Assembly (NCBI GenBank): GCA_030549495.1
Contig: JAUIRK010000292.1
Coordinates: 62,001 to 126,000, forward strand
Direction: 5' to 3'
Length of the DNA: 64,000 nucleotides
Source of the DNA: Nectonema munidae
Lineage: Eukaryota > Nematomorpha > Nectonematoida > Nectonematidae
Below, in pieces: positions 34,901 to 44,436 of this stretch (positions within the stretch are counted from its first letter, which is position 1; each line of letters begins with the position of its first letter). A program made the position numbers and the translations under genes. The notes under the pieces were generated by a model. That model did not search any database, was not told the DNA's origin, and was given only the letters and a program-made list of their open reading frames with translations.

Positions 34901-37900
34901 TTTGTTACACAGTGAGTAAAATTTACTGTCCGTAGGATGATAGGACGAGGTAGTTCTATATTCAGCAAATTCAACTCTGAAAATATGTCTGTCAGATATG
35001 CAAGTTTAAGCAACCACTTTGTTTCTCTAAGCACTTTTCCTCGTGATAGCCTCCTGACAGGAGAGTAGTAAAGCAGATGTTCATATTCAGGTCCCATTCC
35101 CATATCAGAGCATTTTTGATTAGACAGCCTTGAATTCAAATCCGATGATTTAATAAAATTTACTGTTTGAATAACATCTTCTATAACAATGTTAAGCTCA
35201 AGTGACATTTATCGAGAAGCAAGGTTTTCTCGGTGAAGCAGGCAATGAGTCGCTATTACTGTGGGGTTGACTTGTCTTTCTTTAAAATATATTAAAATTG
35301 ATTTATCATTTTGTGGGTTTCTCTTCTTTGTACTTTTCTCTTTTAAAAATAGAGAAGAAATTATCCACTATCCCTCAACGAATATTTGACTCTATGTTCT
35401 TAAAAATTCTTCGAATTATGAGTTGACAATGTTTTTGTTTTGAGGGCTTGGCGACCCCAAAAAATGCTAGGCGACCCCAGGTTTGGGAACCCCTACTCTA
35501 GATTGATTGAAAGCTAAGTGTGCATACCGTTTTACTGTTTCTTAGCCGCCTCCACCTCTTCTTTGTTCTCTTTTCCGTTCCAGTCAACAGCTGCGCTTTC
35601 TTCTGCATCTACAACTTCCATTCCCTCAGCAAGTGCCCAGCCCATATTTGCTTTCACCCCCTCAACTACTTCTGCCTTCCCAGCACCAATCAGCAATGCC
35701 TTTGCTTCTTCCTTTTCATTTGCCCCTGTTTGTACTAAAGCCGCCACGATTGCCCCGTCCTTCGCCATGTTCTCCTCAACCTCTTCAGCTACTGCGCCAA
35801 CACCAGCACCAGCTACTTCTCAATTTTCTTGTAAGCTTTGAACTTTTCCATTATTCTTTGTTCTATGAAATATCTTGACTCTTCGAAAACGCGAATTGGT
35901 ACTTACTCACTCACACGTCATTAGCAATGTTACCTCTAGAATGCGTTCTTTCACCACCTCGCGTTCATTTTTATTTACCGCCCAGACAAATTTTAGATCC
36001 GTCCAAAGTAATATTTTTAGCGCTAGCCTGTTCATATCACATAGATTAAGTTTTGATTTTAAGGTAGATTAATATCAAATTCTTACTGTCTTCTCATTTT
36101 TCTGCGATCGAATGTCTTATCTAGATTTTTTTGAGTCAGATGACAGTGGAATCAAATTAGTTAAAATAATAATACAATGCAGCTTTTTATACACAAGTCT
36201 TTGCCCACACACATATAACATTTTTACTTTAAGTTAGATATAAAAAAAGTTAATTAAAGTGAAAAGGGATGAGCTCAGAGTAAAAATAGGCGAACTTAAA
36301 GTAAAAAAGACAATCATTTACTGAAAAACTTTTAAGACGCTTCACTTTTAGCTTACTCATTTTTATTTTGTTATGAAATTTTCTAAATGAGTTATCTCAG
36401 CCAGATTATTTTATCTTTAATGAAAATTCTTTTAAAAAAAAATTTTTAACATCAAGAATAACTTATTTAAATTTTAAAATAAAAAATATCTACCTTTTGA
36501 TCGTTGCTTGATTTCAAAACATCGAATTCAATTGTAATTTCAAAGTGACGTTGGGAACAAATGATTTAAATAAATAGTGGTGCTGAAACAAGATATATGC
36601 CTGTGTAATCTTGCATTTGATCGAGGTGATCATTGAAGTGTGACAGTTAGAGACAAATAAAGCAATTAACAGCTTTTACATATCGCTGGGACAAGATAAA
36701 CAAATATTTGACTTATCCGGCTTAAGAGTTAATTAACAATTTGTTGCCTGTGTGACACTAGTGTCTTTAGAAACGAAAATTGCTGCTTTAAATTTATAAG
36801 ATTACATTTAAAAAGCAAAATGAAACGATTATCTCTTTGAGCACCAAAATTTTTAGGACTAATTATCTGCTTTTTTTCAATGAAATTTTATATATTTAAA
36901 GCTGACGATTTTCATTTCTTGTGACACAGGTGCTCAAAGGGTTAAAACATAGATTTTAACATCTAAAAGAGAGCCTGGAGGTCAGAATGCTCGAGTAATC
37001 TACACTAGATTTTATTGTATATATTGTTTTAATACGTGTAAATATATTCTTGACATACTGTAGTTACCCTCTCGTATATCAACTGAATTTTTGCAATAAC
37101 TTTTCATAAAATCAACCTAAGTCCTCAGGACTTGGTCACAGACAAATTTTAGTGAACGTTTGCTTTTTTTCTATTTCAAAGTTACTCCTTTCAATGCTGC
37201 CACCTCAGTAACTTCTGCGCTTTCATCTATCAAGACTGCGCCTGCCTTCTTATCCACTCCCATTTCTTCTTTCGCTTCTTCATCAGGTTTCTTCCATTCT
37301 TTTACTCTTAATTTCTTTTATACCTCATTCCTTTCATTATAAGTACCCTAAATATCCAGGTAAAAGACGCTTTTTTTCCTTAAAAAAGCAATCCTTTCCT
37401 TATTATCAAAAACAAAATGAAAAAGGATTTATTTTATTTTTTTAATTAATCGATCGCTTCTCACTCATATCGGCACATTTTTCAAAGAAATAACCGCAAT
37501 CTTTATACTTCTGTGTCTCATTTATTTTTTCTAAAAATTGCGAGTTCCATGAATTTTTGCTTAAATAAAAAGACGCATATATTTTAAAAACACGTGTCTA
37601 TTATATCTATGTTGAACTCTTTGAGGATTAGTGTGCTACAATGTACCAAGAAATATTATCATCTGCTTAAAATATATAAAATTCCATTTTAAAAAGAAAG
37701 CAGACTATTTGTCTCCAAAATTCTTGTCCTCTTAAAAATTGATTAAAATATTGGAAATAAAAATAAAAGTATATAAACATACTTTAGACATCTTTAACAC
37801 ATAAAATTTACTTTAAGTTGATAAAAACTTATTGAAAATGATAAGCAGACGACTCGTTTTCAAAAACCCGCGCGTTTAGCGGAATCATATATTACATTTG

Positions 37901-40900
37901 TGTATTTTTATTAGTACCGAGTACAAATGCAAGTTTCTTCTCTACTGGATTAAATTTTTCCAATTTGTCCACATCAATAACAAGCGTACCTTCATCGACG
38001 ATTGCTTGTCCTTCCTTTTCTACTCCATCGATACAAGTGACATCATTATCTTTAGCAGTCCCTGCCACTTCCGCGACAGCAACTAAAACAACAACAGCCC
38101 AAGCTTTTTCTTCATTCAATCTAGGTAGCATTTCCTGAACTTTTGTTTTAATCTTCCCTATAAATCTTTCACTTAGCCTTTTCAGCAGTAGCATTAATAT
38201 TATTTAATGCATTATTTACAGCATTATAAGTAATATAGTAAATCCAATAGCTATGGTCAGTCTTTTCTGTAAAGTTTCCACCCAGGCGCCACAGGGTCAT
38301 TTGAAAAACCGCACCCGGTTTAATTCAAGGACCTCTTAGAAACAAATTAATGTTATCAAGGAGGAGATCAGTGTCACATAAAATAAATATCGTCTGCTAT
38401 AGGTTTTGAAAGAACTCATTACAACAGACGATTTTTTTTAAAAATCTGGGTTCTAAAGGGTTAGCGTGTCTATTTTTTAACGCTTTTCATAATAGACCAT
38501 ACTGGACGGACATTTTATTAAAATTCACTGTAAAATAAAAGCAGACTATTTGAAAAATAAAGTGTGGAAGAGTTAGACTGCGTTATTAAGCATTTAGGAA
38601 CTCTACTTTTCTAGAAACAACTGTTTAATAAACATATTGCTCAATGACTGAAAATTTAATAATTAATTTCTTTTTAAGCTTCATTTTCAGCTCAATCTAA
38701 GCCATTTTCAGCGTTGACGACAACTTCCTCGACTTCTACGTCTTCAAGCTTATCCGTTACTGCCAGCATAGTGAAGCCTTTTTCCATTTCGTTAGTTTTT
38801 CACTTTTTTTCATATACTCATGGCTTCTATCCTTAGTATTTACTTGACCAATATGCATAAAACTTTCACATTTTTTTTAGAAATAGCGAGAAGCAACCGA
38901 TCGTGGTAAATGATGATAAATTAACCTATGCTGAACTTGAAAATTATGTCAACAAATGGCTAACGGATCTGAATGAGTTTGAAAGCATCTTCTACGATGA
39001 AGCTTCCAAAGTTAATCATTGGGATACTGTGTGTCGTCAAAATACGGATCAAGTATAAATTTTATGTACACTTGCGTATTACTTTTAAAATTGAATTTTG
39101 GCCTATACTTAATGCTTCAGCATCACTTCTAAATGTGTACTTGTTATACAAATCTGCTCTACATTATGTAACTCCTAATTTGTATAGTTGTTAACAGGTA
39201 ACTCAAGAACTCGTTTTCGTCATTTGACTTGGTGGGATCAAATGGCTTATCACTTGACGCATAATTGCTCACCGGTAACCTATGAAAAATAGCCTGCTTT
39301 AAGTTATAAAAAAACTGTTCAAAAAGAAATCAAAAATTTCAAATTCACAAATATTCAGAAAATTTTCGAAAATCTTAAATGTCTGAAAGGTTTGAGAGAC
39401 TTTTTTGATCATAGATGGCATTATAAAAACAAGAGTTGCCTTTAACTAAATTTTATGAGTGTATTAAGCTTTGATTCATATTTTAGAATTAAATAATAAA
39501 CAATATGTCTTATTCAACAGATTCTTACAAAACATTTTTTTCAAGTTGTTAGTTATCAATTAGTTTATATTATTTAAATTTGAATTAATTTATCTAATTT
39601 TCACTAAAAATGCTTTTCGTATTACTCATGATGAATACTTTGTAGTTCAATTTTCCTTCTAATATCACTCTCACCATTTGAACCATGACTTCATGTCCAT
39701 CGGGCACTTGTCTGGCTACCATAAAACTGATCGCATCATTCACTATAAAGTATATATGGATCTCCACCTCAAAGTCTCCAACAGTCCTTAAGCTATATTA
39801 CGTTTAAAAGTAGAAACTACTTCAAATGACAAAGCCTACCTTTGGTGGCCCAATCAGTAAATGATGGAAATTTTTCCCGAACTTAAGTTTTCTCATCTGC
39901 TTAATTTTTATAATGGTTTTCTTACATTTTTTATATAATGATGTTAAGATAATAGAATTGCATTCAAAATATGAAAAAATTGAAGAACATCAAAAAGAAA
40001 TCGTAGATCAATTGTATTTTATTGATCATCAGCAAGATGAACTTGAGCAAATGCTTACTCAAATTGAAAATGACTTGGAGAAAAAGTATACGGATTTGAA
40101 TGCTGGAAAAAAGCAATCTGGCACAGTTGAAAGCATTGATTCTGAAGAAAATTCTATGTAAGTTGTACTTCTTTTCACTCTGTATGCATATATTATTAGG
40201 AGCTTGGCAAAGCTTCCAGGCATCTTCAACTCGGCATTTCGCTTTGCCAATATTTAATTTTTGTTTTTCGAGGCCTCTAAAAAATCAACTTCCACTTTTG
40301 GAAAATACATGGAATTTTTAACATTTAAAAGGTTTAGATATAAAATTTAAGCCTTTATTAGAATTTTAATAAATTTGAACCAGAAATTTAAAACTTATTA
40401 AAAGGTGAAAATTATGAAGACTAAATTTGAGGGATATATGTGTTCATACATTTGTACATGCATGCATACATACATACATATATACATATTGATTATAGAC
40501 AACTTGAGTGTCATCGCCAACCTGTATACTGCGATGGTTTCTTTTCTTTGTATAAATGACTGGGGAGACAATGTTCAACTTTCTGTTCATATTTTGCTAG
40601 ATGTAAGATTTGATATATCTCATTCGGGTAGACGATGTTAGAAAAGTTGTTTTAAATAATATATTTGTCAAATAATCAAAATAAAATAGTGTAATCAAAG
40701 AATCGAAAAATATTCTTTAAAAATCAAAAAATATGAAACTTTCTGTTCATATTTTGCTAGATGTAAGATTTGATATAGCTCATACGATGTTATAAAAGTT
40801 ATTGCCTATATTTTTGCATTTTTTTCACGATATTAAATAATATATTTGTCAAACAATCAAAATAAAATTCTGTAATCAAAGAATCGAAAAATGTTCAGAT

Positions 40901-43512
40901 CAAAAAATATTTATTCATTTTAAATATATCGTTGGCTCCCTTACTTTTAGTTTCGTATATGCATTATTTGATAAAAATTATTAGAGACTAGGTTTATTTT
41001 TCTATTCTAAAAGTAACAGGAGCCAACGTTATATTTAAAAAGAATAAATATTTTTTGATTTGAACATTTTTCGATTTTTGAGGGCATTTTAAATAATATA
41101 AAGTATTATTCGATTGCTATCGATGAAACCACAGATATGAAGGATTTGCAGTGTTTGAAAGGGGTATAACACGAACATTTGATATTGTGGAAGAATTTGT
41201 GCAATTGATCACTATGAAAGATCCTTGCACTGAAGCAGATATTTTGCAAAGCATATGAAATGGATTACCGAAATGAATCTGGAGTAATCACAGATTGAGC
41301 AGAGATGAGCTTTTTTGCATTGTTCCAAAGCCATATATGTATATTATTAAAGCTTTGTGTGCAAAACCAATGAATTTTAAAACCTTGCATATTTTTCTAA
41401 TGTTCGACGGCTTATCCGTGGAAAAATGTTGCAACCAGTATATGCTTTGAGAGAAGAGATTTCGGTGTTTTTAGAGAGCAAAGATCGAGATAATTCTTAC
41501 TTTCAAGATCCACAGTTGGCTTTTTAAGTGGACATCATGACCCACTTGAACACTTTGAATCTTGAGCTTCAAGGAAAGAAAAATAATGAATTTGAGATGT
41601 TTAGTCTAATTACTGCTTTTGAGAGAAAACTTCAACTGTGGGAATTACAAGAATAAAACTTCAAGATAAAATTGACACCAGGCATCTTTGTGAGCTCTAT
41701 TAACCTATTTACGGCCAATGTTCCTATTTTGGAACATAAGTAATTTCATCTTCGTGTGCTTTTTTCAATGACTTTGAATATAAATTGTCTGCGTTTTTTT
41801 AGATATCGTCTGCTTTGCTTGGCCTTAAATGGTTTAATGATTTGATGAGAGTTTTCCTCTTCTTTTGCTAACTTCAGGAAATACGGAATTATCTTTGAGT
41901 TATTTGGTACTCCTACGAAACAAATGTGAAGCAAGTAGCAGAAAATATCAGTTGGAGTTAATTGACTTACACTGCGACGAATCCTTGAAATAGAAATTTG
42001 ATTTCGAATCCACTGCTGACTTCTACAAGAAATACATATTGCAGAGTGGAAAATATAAAAACGTCATGGACAATGCTAAACTGATGATGTCATTATTTGT
42101 AAGTACATATGCTTGTGAACAACTTTTTCCCAAAATGAAATATACTAAAAGTCATTTAAGAACAAGATTTCCTGACGACCACCTCGACGCTCTTATCATC
42201 GACAGATATTTCACCTGATGTAGAGAAATATTGCATAATACGCGAAACAAGTGTCTAATTAAAACATTTACCATTTCTAACTGCATTTCGTTTGTAACAA
42301 GGAATTTGCTTTTTTATTTTTGTTGATTGTGATAGTATTTGTTTTTGTTATTCCTGAAGTAAAATAAGAAATTTGCTTTTTTGTTGTTTATTTGTAGTTT
42401 TCTTTCTTTTGTTATTCCTGTAGTAAAAAATACAATATACTATATAACTTGCTTTCTTTGAACACCCAGAAATTTTATTTACATATTTAATAACTAAATT
42501 AGAGTGAGGGCTGTTTGGCCCTCACTCTCCAAAAAGTTGCCGATCCCGGTCTTTGACGAAGAAAAATACTAAGGGCGATTTAAAACAACAGTTCACACAA
42601 TTTATACTACGGATCAAATCGATGCATCTGCAAAACCAAACTGTTTGATGACAATTTTGATCTAATTGAAAAAAAATATTTTTTTATAAATTTAGATTTC
42701 TATAAGTTTAAAAAAAATCTATGCTTTTTTTTGAGAATTGGAAATAGTTTGTATTTTTATGCGTTAAGTTCTAATTTTAGATTTTATATTCATAGATATC
42801 ACATGATTGACAAATTGGATACAAAGATTAGTCAAATGGATCAATATCTAAAAGACATTGTCCAACAGTTCAACGCTATAGACGAAACAGATTGTGAAGA
42901 TTCAAACTCAGTACTACCCGTCATTTAATCTCTTCAACAATGTTAATTCCCTCAACCCTATGAAGCATAAATTTTTTAAAATAGCTCTCATTGTGGTATA
43001 GTTAAATATCTGCTAATAGTTCTAAAGTTTTGAAATCCTTAAAAATCTCACGAAACGTATAATCGTGCCAATTACTTTGTATCAATCACATACTTCTTAT
43101 TCTTTGAAGTTCGCTAACTACATTTTTTATATCTCTGTAAGATTGGTCATTTTAGATTTTGTTTTTATCTTTTATATCAGGGTTATTCAATAGCATCGAT
43201 GTTTTCATTTTACAGCCATAACCGTAATGAGTCCGTATATCTTAACGCTTCTGAAATTTTGAAGCTTTGAGACCTAAAATGTCTCTAACACGTCTTTTTT
43301 TTTAAGTTTTCTCAGATAACTCAGATCCTCTCTTCTCACTCAGATATCCTAAAGGGTATGGAAAGCAGAACGGGTATTTTGTATTTTAAATCAAATATTC
43401 TTCAAAGTTAAATACTTTTTCTTTTTAAGTGACATTACTGGAAAAACTTGATTTAATGCTGCAGAAGAAAGAAACACAGCAGAACCTATCTAACCTCTAC
43501 ATTCACTCCTAG
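25772..43512 (+). CDS. NUP62: Nucleoporin Nup62, complete, 10 coding exons, 483 residues
   Basis: Nup62 is the central-channel FG nucleoporin that assembles with Nup58 and Nup54. Exons: 25772-25901, 28686-28913, 35546-35830, 37182-37286, 38691-38770, 38894-39052, 39949-40157, 42796-42910, 43316-43373, 43430-43512. Phases chain throughout and the sum is 484 codons with the stop, against 522 residues in human. Residues 1-275 are Ser/Thr/Ala-rich with FG and FSF repeats. The rest is the alpha-helical region: LTYAELENYVNKW (human MTYAQLESLINKW), VNHWD, then coiled coils ending ITQILSSHSDIL (human LQQICKILNAHMDSL) and TLLEKLDLML. The 38894 border could be 38881 with another donor. A start at 25772 (MFGSGQ) fits the family. 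The introns hold most of the mobile DNA of the window. Confidence 0.92.
26508..26905 (+). pseudogene. hAT transposase C-terminal relic (dimerisation domain)
   Basis: After an end-like CAGGGCCGTATCAAGGGGAG, a plus-strand frame reads ELEIEIEDVQMFLKPRKEKL, then in another frame MLTIGTSIASCERSFSKLKL, IKSYLRSTMGKARLQSLALM and a stop at 26902. SCERSFSKLKLIKSYLRS is the hAT dimerisation motif of ZMYM1/TTF-type transposases. Everything upstream of it is missing. One frame change lies near 26690. Confidence 0.75.
27560..27638 (-). mobile_element. pogo-like terminal fragment
   Basis: Read on the minus strand the end is CAGTGAGACCTCGTTTACCC followed by GATACTCGATTATTTGAC and preceded by TA. CAGT..GACCTCG.TTA.CCGA is the usual end of pogo/Tigger elements. 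No partner end was found, so this is one end of a deleted copy. Confidence 0.5.
28081..28225 (-). repeat. tRNA-derived SINE, copy 2
   Basis: On the minus strand it reads GGCATGGCAGGTTGGTTGAG, ATGGACTCAGCACGAAAGCC, a B box GTTCGATTCCTC, then the same body and tail as the copy at 22121. This is the best-preserved tRNA-like head of the three copies. It lies in the first Nup62 intron. Confidence 0.8.
29194..29484 (+). pseudogene. Possible LINE C-terminal relic
   Basis: A plus-strand frame ends CYCFSTRNYTLLPSTQLSRA, VTNFWNSTSQVHDL, SSNSVKLFRAELVPS and a stop. The pattern (R..L..S...WN.........S...F...L) resembles the end of CR1/Jockey-type LINE proteins. No catalytic motif is present, so the call is tentative. 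Confidence 0.35.
29960..30065 (+). repeat. Dispersed repeat shared with 62128-62230
   Basis: TTTTCTTCCTATGAAGAATT, then CAAACGTTTTTTTACAGTTAGG here corresponds to TTTTCTTCCTCTGAAGAATT and CAAAGGTTTTTACGGTTAGG at about 62185-62225, with similar sequence on the left. Both lie a few hundred bases downstream of a LINE-like relic, so this may be a LINE 3' region. Confidence 0.55.
30379..30490. repeat. 28-bp minisatellite, four units
   Basis: Units 30379-30406, 30407-30434, 30435-30462 and 30463-30490 begin CATCGTAGTATACAGGTTGG and differ at only a few positions. The DNA to the left (30295-30378) occurs inverted at 40535-40620, where only one unit-like stretch (CCAACCTGTATACTGCGATG) is present. 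Confidence 0.9.
32098..34397 (-). mobile_element. hAT element, 2300 bp, nested, 6-bp duplication GTCATT
   Basis: The ends are CAGGGCAAGGAAAAATTGAC and, inverted, CAGGGCAAGTAAAAGTCAAT. GTCATT stands at 32092-32097 and 34398-34403. Repeated AAGTTGACTTT or TTGACC words cluster inside both ends (32113-32190 and about 34265-34385), possibly transposase sites. It is inserted in the middle of the unclassified repeat gene. A 6-bp duplication is shorter than the usual 8 bp of hAT elements. Confidence 0.9.
32243..33653 (-). pseudogene. Transposase of the nested hAT, one frameshift from open
   Basis: An open frame of 327 codons (33653-32670) begins MPKTAKNNFQKISF and has a BED-like zinc finger (LYCILC..., DKHRSTQKHKR), a catalytic block FLMIDETVSGKIF, LLLTDAATYNVAAGKTL, and CFSHLLHNCALKVK. 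A second frame (32605-32243) carries CQATTSEVERSFSKLKKLL, the dimerisation motif. Between them, at about 32680, the frame changes once in an A/G run; the alternative frame reads ESLNNHDLAKNLLSIKQNYN. Total length would be about 470 residues, short for a hAT. The copy appears young. Confidence 0.85.
34866..35495 (-). pseudogene. hAT relic, ZBED/FAM200-like, with one terminus
   Basis: The minus strand reads IVIEDVIQTVNFIKSSDLNS, EYEHLLYYSPVRRLSRGKVL and LAYLTDIFSELNLLNIEL, the stretch between catalytic residues two and three of SCAND3/FAM200-type transposases. The terminus TAGGGGTTCCCAAACCTGGG is at 35495 (minus orientation) with GGTCGCCTAGC and GGTCGCCAAGC repeats inside. The other end is missing. 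It ends 50 bp before Nup62 exon 3. Confidence 0.75.
35546..38770 (+). CDS. NUP62: Nup62 exons 3-5, rest of the low-complexity region
   Basis: Exons 35546-35830, 37182-37286 and 38691-38770 encode Ser/Ala/Thr/Pro-rich sequence with LFSFPF, IFAFTP, FSFAP, FTPFNAA and KPFSALTTT. Joints are A|CC (Thr), T|TT (Phe) and G|CT (Ala), all in phase. No FG pair remains in this part. The minus-strand open frame over 35532-35768 is a by-product of the Ala/Ser codon bias. Confidence 0.8.
36833..36941. mobile_element. TTAA-associated MITE (109 bp)
   Basis: Starts CTCTTTGAGCACCAAAA and ends GGTGCTCAAAGGG, followed by TTAA at 36942. Inside are ATCTGCTTTTTTTC and AAAGCTGACGAT, the family core. The ends and TTAA site resemble piggyBac-type MITEs. 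Its right half is repeated at 44437. Confidence 0.65.
36887..37103. repeat. About 215-bp repeat, copy A (nearly identical to 44437-44645)
   Basis: From TATATATTTAAAGCTGACGA to TTTTTGCAATAACTT the two copies differ by only a few substitutions and one indel of eight bases around 37017. Landmarks are GAGAGCCTGGAGGTCAGAAT and CTCGAGTAATCTACACTAG. The copy includes the right end of the TTAA MITE and 150 bp beyond it. Confidence 0.9.
37616..37734. mobile_element. Diverged TTAA-family MITE
   Basis: CTCTTTGAGGATTAGTGTGC at the left, ATCATCTGCTTAAAATATAT and AAAGCAGACTATTTGTC in the middle and a GTCCTCTTAAA right end follow the pattern of the copies at 36833 and 58416. The TTAA site is not preserved. 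A further core (GATAAGCAGACGACTCG) is at 37830, and another at 38386-38450. Confidence 0.4.
38894..40157 (+). CDS. NUP62: Nup62 exons 6-7, start of the coiled-coil region
   Basis: Exon 38894-39052 encodes IVVNDDKLTYAELENYVNKW followed by EFESIFYDEASKVNHWDTVC, clearly the Nup62 C-terminal domain. Exon 39949-40157 encodes IIELHSKYEKIEEHQKE, FIDHQQDELEQML and ESIDSEENSM, matching the human helices around QKRLDQELDFILSQQKEL. Heptads with hydrophobic a/d positions run through both. The acceptor of the first exon is ambiguous (38880 or 38893); only the latter fits the phase of exon 5 as drawn. Confidence 0.9.
40500..40900. repeat. Tandem duplication of a dispersed repeat in a Nup62 intron
   Basis: AACTTTCTGTTCATATTTTG then CTAGATGTAAGATTTGATAT occurs at about 40578 and again at 40737, each followed by AATAATATATTTGTCAAA and ATCAAAATAAAAT..TGTAATC, so about 160 bp is duplicated. 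The left part also matches, inverted, 30295-30378. Confidence 0.8.
40881..41080. repeat. Fold-back, arms about 75 bp
   Basis: AATCGAAAAATGTTCAGATC, AAAAAATATTTATTC and CGTTGGCTCCCTTACTTTTAG on the left are mirrored after a 55-bp loop by CTAAAAGTAACAGGAGCCAACG and the inverse of the rest up to 41077. The right arm runs directly into the hAT relic. Confidence 0.8.
41078..42549 (+). pseudogene. hAT relic, GTF2IRD2-like transposase
   Basis: Plus-strand frames read FEGILNNIKYYSIAIDETTD (first catalytic Asp), then traces of IHQ-ALCAK (LKLCVQNQ), DPLEHFE, and near 42050 KYILQSGKYKNVMDNA and LFVSTYACEQLFPKMKYTKS, HLRTRFPDDHLDALII. The right terminus reads, inverted, GGGATCGGCAACTTTTTGGA, the usual end of this group. 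Stops are numerous and a 130-bp MITE interrupts it at 41704, so it is old. The left terminus is missing. Confidence 0.8.
41704..41833. mobile_element. TTAA-flanked MITE (130 bp) inside the hAT relic
   Basis: TTAA at 41700-41703 is followed by CCTATTTACGGCCAATG; the right end inverts to CCATTTAAGGCCAAGC and abuts TTAA at 41834. The interior contains AATTGTCTGCGTTTTTTTAG and ATCGTCTGCTT, the family core. It splits the hAT relic, so it came later. Confidence 0.7.
42796..43512 (+). CDS. NUP62: Nup62 exons 8-10, C-terminal helices
   Basis: Exon 42796-42910 (YHMIDKLDTKISQMDQYLKD, IVQQFNA) is followed by donor GTACTA. A 58-bp exon 43316-43373 (ITQILSSHSDILKGMESRT) and a last exon 43430-43512 (TLLEKLDLMLQKKE... 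NLYIHS, stop TAG) complete the human-like QICKILNAHMDSLQWIDQNSALL region. Phases are 0 then 1. If the 42910 donor is not used, translation stops five codons later at 42928. Confidence 0.82.
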
Positions 43513-43519
43513 TCATTTT

Positions 43520-43525
43520 AATAAA
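43520..43525 (+). terminator. AATAAA polyadenylation signal of Nup62
   Basis: AATAAA follows the last-exon stop codon by seven bases, giving a very short 3' untranslated region if used. It supports 43512 as the true end of the gene, though AATAAA is common in such AT-rich DNA. Confidence 0.4.
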
Positions 43526-44436
43526 TATTCTGGAATCACTTGTTTGTTCTTCATCCCTCATGCATATGTACACTTATATGCTTAGATAACAGCTATTCTG
43601 TTTATCACTTTTCAGAAAAGTATTACGGATATAAATTGATATAATATAAGAAGGACACAATCGATAACATGTTTAGTTTATGTATAAATTCTGATACTAC
43701 TTTGCATAAATATAACTGTTATGAATGGATCATCGTCAACCACATCAATAAAAACAAATTGACAGAGTATTGGTGTTTGCTTGCACGCATCCCAGGTTTC
43801 TCAAAGCAGAGCGTTTTCACTAGTCGATTGTAAACAGAGTGTAACTATGCTATAGTTTTACATCTCATTTGAGTCTAGTCTATTATCGTGGACCTTGTAA
43901 GGCGGACATATGTATCGGGTTTACACACTTTTGACGTGTGGTTTCTAGTTTCTACCGTTCGCTATTTCGTTTACAACCGTACTTTTAAGTACCACTGCAA
44001 TTATATATCTTGGTTAACATAGCTTTCTTGTGAGATTTATTTTTCTCAAAGTTTTTTAAATATCAAGAAGAATTGACTAAAATATGAGAGCCAGCGCTCT
44101 AGTTTTTAAAACGATTGCCCCTTATTTTTATTTGTTTTAAAATGTCACTAAAATATAAATATTTTATTCTTAATCTCAAAATATATGAGTAAAAAGCAGG
44201 AGCCGAAAAAACGAATTACGAAGCAAAAGAGCGACTAAAAATGTCAAAATTCAAAACAGTAACAAAAATTAAGAGTGATATGACAAATGAATGACAAAAT
44301 AGCAAATCTCAAAAGATTGACAATGCAAAGCATTCATATTATATTATTTTTACAAATAATATTTATTGATTAAAAATAAATAAATAAATTTTATTTATTG
44401 ATATTATTTTTACAAATTTACATTTAAGTAAATAGA
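43526..44436. other. Intergenic between Nup62 and PRMT9, unassigned
   Basis: The stretch 43690-44030 is less AT-rich than its surroundings and lacks any frame. I cannot place it in a repeat family. The remainder is AT-rich with no gene. Confidence 0.35.

Noticed and set aside
35532-35768. Minus-strand open frame, Ala/Glu-rich, 78 codons
   Set aside because: It is the complement of the Ser/Ala-rich Nup62 exon 35546-35830, whose codon bias avoids stops on the other strand. The plus-strand frame fits splice sites and the protein family.
37892-38194. Minus-strand open frame of 100 codons
   Set aside because: It lies in a Nup62 intron, has no recognisable domain, and no splice context supports it. 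It may be a repeat fragment.
43680-44060. Less AT-rich stretch considered as a solo long terminal repeat
   Set aside because: No target duplication, primer site or matching second copy in the window; the terminal bases are not convincing.
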